From: Helicostylum pulchrum
Taxonomy: Eukaryota; Mucoromycota; Mucoromycetes; Mucorales; Mucoraceae
Direction of reading: 5' to 3'
Length of the DNA: 64,000 nt
Assembly (NCBI GenBank): GCA_025677825.1
Contig: JAIXMO010000005.1
Location: 682,001 to 746,000 of the forward strand
Shown: piece after piece, positions 57,201 through 64,000 of the stretch
Position numbering within the stretch: position 1 is the stretch's first letter
Layout of the letters: the number at the start of each line of letters is the position of its first letter
Program-made: the position numbers and the translations under genes
Notes under the pieces: generated by a model
Seen by the model: only the letters and a program-made list of their open reading frames with translations
Told to the model about the DNA's origin: nothing
The model's database searches: none

Positions 57201-58267
57201 TTATTGATAATAAAATGGAGTAGTTAAAAGGGTAGGAGCGGTTAAATAACTACTATTAAACCCATTTTGAAGACTATCGTGAGTATCAAGGGGGTGGCAA
57301 CTAGAAGGATCAGCAAAGATTGCTTCTGCTTGGTATCCGTAGTATGAGGCGGGGCTTGTGTAATGGTATTGAACAGGGTAACTGTATACGGGAGCAGGAG
57401 CTTCAGTGTATCCGTAATGTTCTGGATAAAGTTGATAACTTACCGCTGATTCAGACATGGTGGGATCTTCATGGCCGTAATGGTGGCCAGTAGAATAGGG
57501 ACTAGCTGAAGCGGAATAAACGGATTGCGGAGGAGCAGAAGAAGAACCACCGTAATACAAGCCGTTCACTGGTGGGAACAAGAGACTGGTGATTTGAGGA
57601 CTAGGATATTGAAGTGTATGTGCTTCAGAGAGTTCAAATTGATGATCATCGTTGCGTCCGGGATAAGATGAAGTAGGTGAAGGGTACTGTTCATGTTCAA
57701 GAGATGTCTTCTTTTTAGAAGATTTAGTAGATTTGCTAGGCAACTTGGCAGGTTTATTGTCTAATAAAAAATTGCAGTCGTCGTACTCGGAAGGTCTAGG
57801 TGTGGAAGGATCAGGAAGCTTTCCGTCATGATACAATGAAAAAAGTTGGTGCTTGTTTTCGAAATCACGAGCGGTGAATTGGTTTTCGGGACGCTTCTTG
57901 TAAGGTCTAGGTTTAGAGGCCTTCTTTTTAGGGCAAAACTTGTACTCTGGGTATCTATTAAAAGTTTAAAAATTTAGTTATATGATTCCGTTATCACTGT
58001 TTAAAAAGAGACATACTTTTCTAAATGTTCAGCCTTTGCTTTAGCGGCTTTAATACGATAAGGCTCCTTTTCTTCAGCGGCTAATTCTCTCCACCACTTT
58101 GCGACAATCTTGGAGATATCACGATGATTGGCACCAGGACATTGTTCGACAATGTGTTGTTGCTTTTCTACGCGGTAAGTCATGAAACAGTTCATTGGGC
58201 GAGGGATTTTTTGGGCAGAGGCGGAGATTTTTTTAGAGACATTGTAAACGCTGGATGAGTTCTTCAT
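57201..58267 (-). CDS. HMG-box (MATA_HMG type) transcription factor
   Basis: Exons 58267-58017 and 57954-57201, giving 334 aa. The HMG box lies at about 22-95: IPRPMNCFMTYRVEKQQHIV, CPGANHRDISKIVAKWWREL, EEKEPYRIKAAKAKAEHLEK, then YPEYKFCPKKK after an intron. This is the MAT/SOX class of box (PRP.N.F..YR, ISK...WW, KAEH...YP.YK..P). The rest is Ser/Pro/Tyr-rich (GYTEAPAPVYSYPVQYHY and similar), likely an activation region. Mucoralean sex genes (SexM/SexP) also have such boxes. However, their usual neighbours (triose-phosphate transporter, RNA helicase) are absent here, so an autosomal HMG regulator is more likely. Confidence 0.87.
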
Positions 58268-59432
58268 TTCAACAAGAAAAAAAAATAAGTTATAAGGAAT
58301 GTATAAGGGGGAAGAAAGACTATTAAAGAGAGTGTGAATGAGAAGATGAAGGGAAATGAAGAAAGCTGTTAGATCAAACTTCTTTATATATACGTAAAAA
58401 AAACAAATAAAAATTCTTTGTAGAGTTACATATAGTATGCATCGTTTTTTTTTGAGCTTCTTATTTGATATATATACAAATGGTAGGGCGACAAGATTAA
58501 CTTTGATTATTCTTGGGGGGGTATTTTGTTTAGGCACTGACTTAGTCTTTTTCTTCTCCCCCCTAAAATACTCAATTACGTTATGCGTATAATATAACCC
58601 TGCATTTTTTTTTTGATGTGAAAATATTTTTGATATCATAAAGAAAGACAATAATACGTCGGTCATAAACTATTTTTATATATAAGAATGGTGATGCTAA
58701 TTAATTGAAATTATATTACAAAATTGACAGTTGTTTAAATTTAGAATTGAATATAGTGTATAATTTATTTATATTTAAAATTAATCAAATATTGGATTTG
58801 ACTCGTAACAGGAAAAGTTGTAAAATAGTTTTACCAGTGCGTGCATACAGAGAGTGTAATATGTACACTAAAAAAAGAGAAAAAAAGTCCCTAGTTTAGT
58901 ATAAATCTTGATACACAAGATGTGTGTTTATTTGTTTACATGTAAGCTAAAATTGTGAGTACATATGTTTACAAAAAGTATGATTCCCATTTTTACTGCG
59001 ATATAATGTAAATTTTTTGCCATTTGATATGTTTAAACGCACATGTTCAATGTATAATGATGTATATTTCCCTCCTTGTTTCTCCTTCCCCCTTTTGAAA
59101 ACGTCTAACGTCTTCTTCGATGCAACTTTCAATGTATATAAATAGTGTATTCGTTGTTGTCGAATATATTGCGTACTATTTTTAACGCACACAACTATGA
59201 GCATGGCGCCAAAAACAGCAGATCAAGTTAGTTTAGATATCTATGATGCCAAATGAGGTGTTTAGAAAACAATATACTTTTTCGAGGCTTACAATAAATT
59301 TAACAGAGAAAAAATATATGGGATTTTTTATTTTTTATTTGTCAAGTAATAATATCCGGGAATCATATCTTTTTTTTTTATAAAAATACACATCATCTTT
59401 TTTTGAGACGTTTTAAATATATAATACATTAT
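58268..59432. other. Intergenic between the carrier gene and the HMG-box gene
   Basis: About 1.15 kb, AT-rich. It serves the HMG-box promoter and the 3' end of the carrier gene. Short frames only (for example 58947-59204 minus), with no motif. Confidence 0.4.
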
Positions 59433-60769
59433 CTAGTAGTCTTTTAATACACGCATAGCCATTTCAAAACTATAAAAAAAAAAAAATTAGTAAAAAAAAA
59501 AACAAATGATTGTCAATTATAATGATTAAACTTTACCCAACAAAAGTGACGGCATTTACAGGAGCAGCACGTAATAAACAAGGACCAACACCTCTAAAGA
59601 AACCGGAAACACCTTCCTTTGCAAAAGTCTTGCGAGCACAATCTAATGCAGAAGAGTACTTTTTAGTTTCAGGAGTGAAGCCGTCAGTTTGCAACTTGGA
59701 CTTGATAGCATCCATAGGATAAATAGTAAACCACATGGCATAACCAGCAGCAGCACCATACGCGCACACCTTCCAAGTAGGCAAATCAGAACGCTTTTCT
59801 AACCCGTCCTTCTTCATAGCTTCTTGAACCAAGTATTCATAAGCCAAGAAATAAGCACCGTAACCTTGGAACTCACGAGCCATAGTGATGGCTTGCCCCT
59901 TATAGATACCAGCAATACCGTGAGAGCGATAGATTTGACGAATACAATCAATAGGTCCACTATATCCAGTTCCGATTTGGACTTGAAGTCTAGTACGGAT
60001 ATGTTCAACGGGTCCTGAAACAAAGGAATTGGCAACACCACTAGCGGCACCAGCTAAATAAAGTTGTCCGCTGCTCAAGAATTCGCCCTTTTTATTGAGG
60101 GATGTGAAGTGACGTTTCATAGCTTCCAGAACTACGAATTGAATAGAAACACATGCACCAATACCAACTAAAGGTGTCATAGTACCCTTTTTATGCACAA
60201 ATTTTTTTTTTAAGTAAATGTTGCCGTTTATAGTAAAAAACAAGATGTAACTTTTTTCCCCTCTCTCTTACCTTATAAAAACCTCCAAAGCCTTCCTTGG
60301 CGTGAGTCTTCTTGACACAATCCATCATACCGGTATATAAAGGGTTGGTGGTTGATTGTGTTTGTAAACGCTATGTGTAATTTTTGTATTAGTTTTCGTT
60401 TCCCCACTGACTTATAATCTGAATTTAAATATCCAGAGATTTTATGTGGTTTTTACTCACGACTTTCACCGTGTCAAAAGGCTAAAAAAAAAAAATAGAT
60501 GCGCAAACAGTTAGACAAAAAAAGACCTTCCCCTTTTTTATGAAGCATAAAAACATTCAACTTACTTGACCACTAAGAACTTGAACAATACCACCAACTG
60601 TACCACTGAGACAATCTTTGACTGATTGAGACACACTATAACCACCAAAAAAAGAAAAAGAATAAGTATATTGAGTTTTAAAAGTCGAATCAAACAATAG
60701 TATTCTTTGACTTTACCCTGATTTACGTTCACCAATTTGAATGGTTTCTGCTGCTGCTACTGAGGCCAT
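59433..60769 (-). CDS. YMC1: Mitochondrial carrier, YMC1/YMC2 type
   Basis: Six exons: 60769-60717, 60635-60566, 60481-60461, 60370-60272, 60186-59537, 59469-59433, giving 309 aa. All three mitochondrial carrier signatures are present: [36 protein letters not shown], with the matching G.(Y/F)(K/R)G motifs ([28 protein letters not shown]). [40 protein letters not shown] and [18 protein letters not shown] follow yeast Ymc1/Ymc2 most closely, with carnitine/acylcarnitine carriers as second choice. It sits in the inner membrane; the Ymc proteins are linked to glycine/glutamate and oleate metabolism. Exon 3 is a 21-nt micro-exon coding exactly PFDTVKV, the first carrier signature. Confidence 0.92.
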
Positions 60770-62181
60770 TTTGATTAATATATATTTTTTTAATACAAAA
60801 GATAAAAAAGAGAAACTAAAAGAAAGGAGGAAAAAGGAAAACTATATTTTTTTTTTTTTATCTTAGCTTCAGGTACTGGGGGATCATCTCCGATTCTTTA
60901 CTGGGAAGCCACTGACATGAAGGGCATCATAGTGTGGGGAAAACAAGTCACTAAAGTTTTACTCTTATCAACTTGCCTCATTTGTGTTAAGATAGATTTT
61001 TTGTATATGCTGGTTACACCATCAATTGAAATTGTTTTTAAAGGGACATTTTTTTCGGTTGTATTTAAGTTTTTGTAAGAAGTTTGAGACTAGGCACCCC
61101 TTGCAAAAAGATATTATTGTAAGCCTGATTTGTACAAATACCCAGAGATAAATGTAGTACTCGCGACCCGTAAATGTTTCAAAGTAAATAATAGCAAGAC
61201 ATAAATCACACGGTGCTGCACTCTATAGAGTGACAAACTTCGTACATTCTACATTCAGACAGGTTTTTACTATCTTATACAGCATATCTAAAACATGCAT
61301 GCATCTTTTGGCAAAACGAATTTAAGACAATATACCCTAATGCACTAGTAGTAGGTTAAGAGAGCTTTGGAAAAGTTTATGTAGAAATAAGTGTATAGCG
61401 TTTGTTGTGGTTTGAATATATGTACTATAATATGTTGGAGCATATAGTTTATTTCAAAAGTCAAAGTAGTATTCGTTGTGGATCAGTACATGGCTTATAC
61501 GAGATCGTATAGTAACGGATTGTGTGTACGAATATTGTTTAACTTTTGTTCGCATAATTGTAAGACTAGACTTTATTCTGACATATTACGGCCGCATTTA
61601 GGGTACGTGTTTTAACAATTGCGTAATAGATAGTATATTCTACTGCTCGCTTTTTCATTTGAATATACTGTTTTATATATCGGCTCGAGTTTTTTTTTTT
61701 TTTTTTTTTACTAGAGTTGTTTATAGCATTGCAGTAGTTCAATTCGTTTAAACTTTCAATTGCATTTAGCATAGCTGTATTTTACGTTTAGAGGGGTGTT
61801 CTCTCTTTTTTTTTTCTTGCAGAGATAGGTAATCAATTCCGGCAAAACGACTATTGAATTTAAGACGTGACATACAAATAGTAGCACAAATCCTCTTTTT
61901 AGTGTAAAACTTACGATGCATGTCACAAAAGATCCACCATTATTTGTATTTATAATAAAATGTATATTTATTTATACATACTTGCCAAAAAAAAAAAAAT
62001 ATATATAGTCATGAGAATGGGGGAGATGGTTAAGAAAAAAGTAATATGTACTTATATGCGTACAAAAGGGTTTTTTTTAATATATGTCGGAGTAATAGAG
62101 TGTGTGTGTGTGTGTGTGTTGCGCGCGCTATGTCGACGAGTGTTGATATAATATGATAGTTGATGCTTAATTTATTTTATT
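60770..62181. other. Intergenic between BNA1 and the carrier gene
   Basis: About 1.4 kb. It holds the carrier promoter, a long T-tract (61690-61709), and a (TG)9 then GCGCGCGC run at 62101-62128 that can form Z-DNA. No ORF or RNA gene supported. Confidence 0.45.
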
Positions 62182-62903
62182 TTACTTTGTTGAATTTAAA
62201 TGCCCACACTTTTTACAAGTTCGAAGCTCTTCACTAGCAGCAAACCTTTCAATCACTGGTTTTAATTGAGATCCAAGGTCAACGCAATGAAAGGTTTCTT
62301 CGTATACAATTTCGTGACACTGATCCTTTTCACAATACCACCTCAAAGCATCTAATTGAAATTGCGATTAGTCATTTCTTAAGTTACACTAAAAAAAAAT
62401 ATTTACCTATATGATGGGGTAATCTAACTCTCTCAACTACAAGTCCAATGGTATCCTTGTATCGAACAGGATTATGAGGGACTTTAGCTTTTTTTTTAAA
62501 AAAAAAAAACTAGTTTTAGTCCTCTTATTATAAGCAGGTTTTCTGTAATTTTTTAGGCACTTACGAGGGAGAAGAAACATATCGCCTTCCCTTACATGGA
62601 TATCTTTAAAGTTACCGTCATCCACAACCTTGATCAATAAGTCGCCTTTGACTTGATAAAACCATTCCTAAGAAAACGTACACAAAAAAAAAAAACTTAA
62701 TAAAGGAGGTTAATGCATATGTGTTCGGGTTTCTTCTTTACCTCGGTTTCGTTTACGTGGTAGTCTGTACGTTGGTTGGGTCCGCCGACTACCATAATGA
62801 TAGTATCATCTCCTTTGAACAACAAAAAGTTATTTACAGGAGGCTGGAGTTTATCAGAATTCTCTTCTAACCATCTATTAAAGTTAATTGGTGGTAAAAG
62901 CAT
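62182..62903 (-). CDS. BNA1: 3-hydroxyanthranilate 3,4-dioxygenase
   Basis: Exons 62903-62742, 62667-62565, 62487-62407, 62351-62182, giving 171 aa. The cupin iron site is intact: [20 protein letters not shown] gives His49 and Glu55, and KVPHNPVRY gives His93; Arg45 is the substrate-binding arginine. FLLPRK-type loop (DMFLLP) and [19 protein letters not shown] also fit. The C-terminal TCKKCGH pair of Cys-x2-Cys forms the second metal site known in fungal and bacterial enzymes. It opens the ring of 3-hydroxyanthranilate on the route from tryptophan to quinolinate and NAD. Intron 2 ends in T9A12G before the acceptor. Upstream ATGTCCGGACA at 63159. Confidence 0.94.
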
Positions 62904-63708
62904 ACTCGGTTAATATCGAGAAAAAAAAAAAGAAAAGAAGAAAGAGGAAGGAAAGTAAGAAGATTGATGTTTTTAATTTCCCCATTTTCATTTTTTCCCA
63001 AATTAGTTGTATACTTGATTGATGGTGGTTTTTCGGACTGTTTTTTTTACTGATTTTAAATTTAGGGGAGTTATCTGGATTGTCGTAATCTGATAACCCT
63101 TTTTAAATCCTGTAGCTCTTTAATAAAACGGTGAGTGGTTAATTTTCGGGGTAATTTTATGTCCGGACAATAAGAATGGCACTTATCCCACGTTATTATA
63201 ATTGGTCGAGTAAACAATATGTTGTATCGTATTAGAATCATTATTATGCAAAAAAAAAAAAAATACACTTAAAGCTATCTCGATTACATTTCAACCATAC
63301 TATCGTTTGTCCCGGCGCATTACAATCTATCAATCACTGACCATTAACACAAATGAAAATGCTGATATACACTAGTAGAGCAATCGTCTCTCACTAAAAG
63401 GCCCACTATTACTTATGTAGTCTCCTCCTTTACCTTTCTACCAACTACTTGTTTTTTTTTTACCAACTCTGCTGTTTTTATTATATATTACTTTGAAAAA
63501 TAAATAAAAAGACTATAAATAAAAACGGAATTTCGGTTCCCACACAAAAACCAACCATTAACAGGTTTTCATTGTGCGGGTTTCTTGTCCCCTTCTCCAG
63601 ATACAGTAGTTTTACTACAAGAGGCTTCATTAGACCTTTCCGAGAAAAAAGGTGTTATTTCCTCTTGAAAGTCTAATGGAATCACGGATTCGTGATTCAA
63701 ATGCTTTG
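62904..63708. promoter_or_regulatory. BNA1 upstream region with ATGTCCGGACA motif
   Basis: About 800 bp. The motif at 63159-63169 is about 256 bp before the BNA1 start. A minus-strand 65-codon frame (63071-63268) overlaps it and shows no domain. Nothing else found. Confidence 0.4.
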
Positions 63709-64000
63709 TCAACCATTTTTATCTACTTCTCCAATAATATTAACAGCAGTATCTGATACTTTATTGGCTTCGTCAGTAACATGTGGTACGATCATTTCGT
63801 CTAAATTGGAAGGGACCAAGGAATTACGTTTCATATTGTTGGAAGGGAAGTAATAAGTACCACGGGTCCATGATTGATAACTATTATTTTGCGTTTTCTT
63901 CTCCATCGGTCTACCAAATGTAAGCCCAAAAGATCTTCGTCTGTCGATGAAAAAATCGCTAAATTTTATTATCAGTATGGCCATATTTTCCATAATTGTC
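63709..64000 (-). CDS. 3' part of an unidentified gene at the right edge
   Basis: Minus-strand frame ending in a stop at 63709, probably beginning as an exon after AAATTTAG at 63960-63959. It reads SDFFIDRRRSFGLTFGRP, then MEKKTQNNSYQSWTRGTYYF and LDEMIVPHVTDEANKVSDTA. A frame also continues upstream (MENMAILIIKF). Hydrophilic, with no motif I recognise. The gene presumably continues past 64000. Confidence 0.4.
   Translation of the reverse strand, partial: TIMENMAILIIKFSDFFIDRRRSFGLTFGRPMEKKTQNNSYQSWTRGTYYFPSNNMKRNSLVPSNLDEMIVPHVTDEANKVSDTAVNIIGEVDKNG

Noticed and set aside
57201..58267. Mucoralean sex locus
   Set aside because: Expected flanking triose-phosphate transporter and RNA helicase genes are not present on either side.
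58268..58666. N-terminal extension of the HMG-box protein to 58666
   Set aside because: The upstream frame is low-complexity Lys/Phe/Tyr sequence from A/T-rich DNA; the ATG at 58267 directly precedes the conserved protein.
1..64000. CRISPR arrays, bacterial operons, rRNA genes, viral insertions
   Set aside because: No regular spacer-repeat arrays, rRNA signatures or viral hallmark proteins seen; all direct repeats are microsatellites, minisatellites or two-copy duplications.

Overview
The window is a compact, AT-rich fungal nuclear contig. Protein-coding genes are split by many short introns (about 45-100 bp, GT..AG) and separated by poly-A/poly-T-rich spacers. The gene content (a Mkk1/2-type MAPKK, Rom2-type RhoGEF, Sac3, HSF, a fungal MHR protein) fits a fungus. 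A BORCS5/myrlysin-like gene and a BrlA-like duplicated zinc-finger protein, with this intron style, make an early-diverging filamentous fungus (Mucoromycota, probably Mucorales) my best guess. That assignment is inference. Exon structures were built by hand from splice sites and reading-frame continuity.

Layout. 1-6 kb: 5' end of an HSE1-like ESCRT-0 gene, divergent from a BORCS5-like gene, then a SSAT-type acetyltransferase, a mitochondrial Met-tRNA formyltransferase (FMT1) and a transcription-factor MHR protein without a visible zinc cluster. 6-9 kb: spacer. 9-13 kb: MKK1/2-type MAPKK and an HSF-domain factor. 13-16 kb: spacer carrying a 963-bp Tc1/mariner-like element. 16-20 kb: MINDY-type deubiquitinase, ZC3H3-like CCCH protein and an unknown ORF, all on the minus strand. 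20-23.5 kb: relic-bearing spacer. 23.5-31 kb: NADP-dependent alcohol dehydrogenase, RPL31, a double-module C2H2 factor and a choline/ethanolamine phosphotransferase. 31-38 kb: accessory region with a MULE-like relic, a miniature mariner hairpin and an unrecognised, partly frameshifted spliced gene. 38-42 kb: ROM2-like RhoGEF. 42-46 kb: coding relics and a tRNA-Leu(CAA). 46-53.5 kb: SAC3 and a four-HMA copper ATPase (CCC2-like), convergent. 54.5 kb: a small secreted six-cysteine defensin-like protein with a lysine-rich tail. 55.7-63 kb: GLO1, an HMG-box protein, a YMC1-type mitochondrial carrier and BNA1 (3-hydroxyanthranilate dioxygenase). The right edge holds the 3' part of an unidentified gene.

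Functional links. HSE1 and BORCS5 both act in endosome/lysosome traffic and share a divergent promoter. MKK1 and ROM2 belong to the same Rho1/cell-wall-integrity pathway but lie 29 kb apart. Most other neighbours are unrelated housekeeping genes. The observations I rate highest are the defensin-like gene with its histone-H1-like tail, a 9-bp motif (TCCGGACAT) found upstream of four genes, A-tract 3' splice sites preceded by T-tracts, the BORCS5 gene whose first coding exon is only the ATG, and the His-Leu replacement of the His-Pro motif in the copper ATPase.
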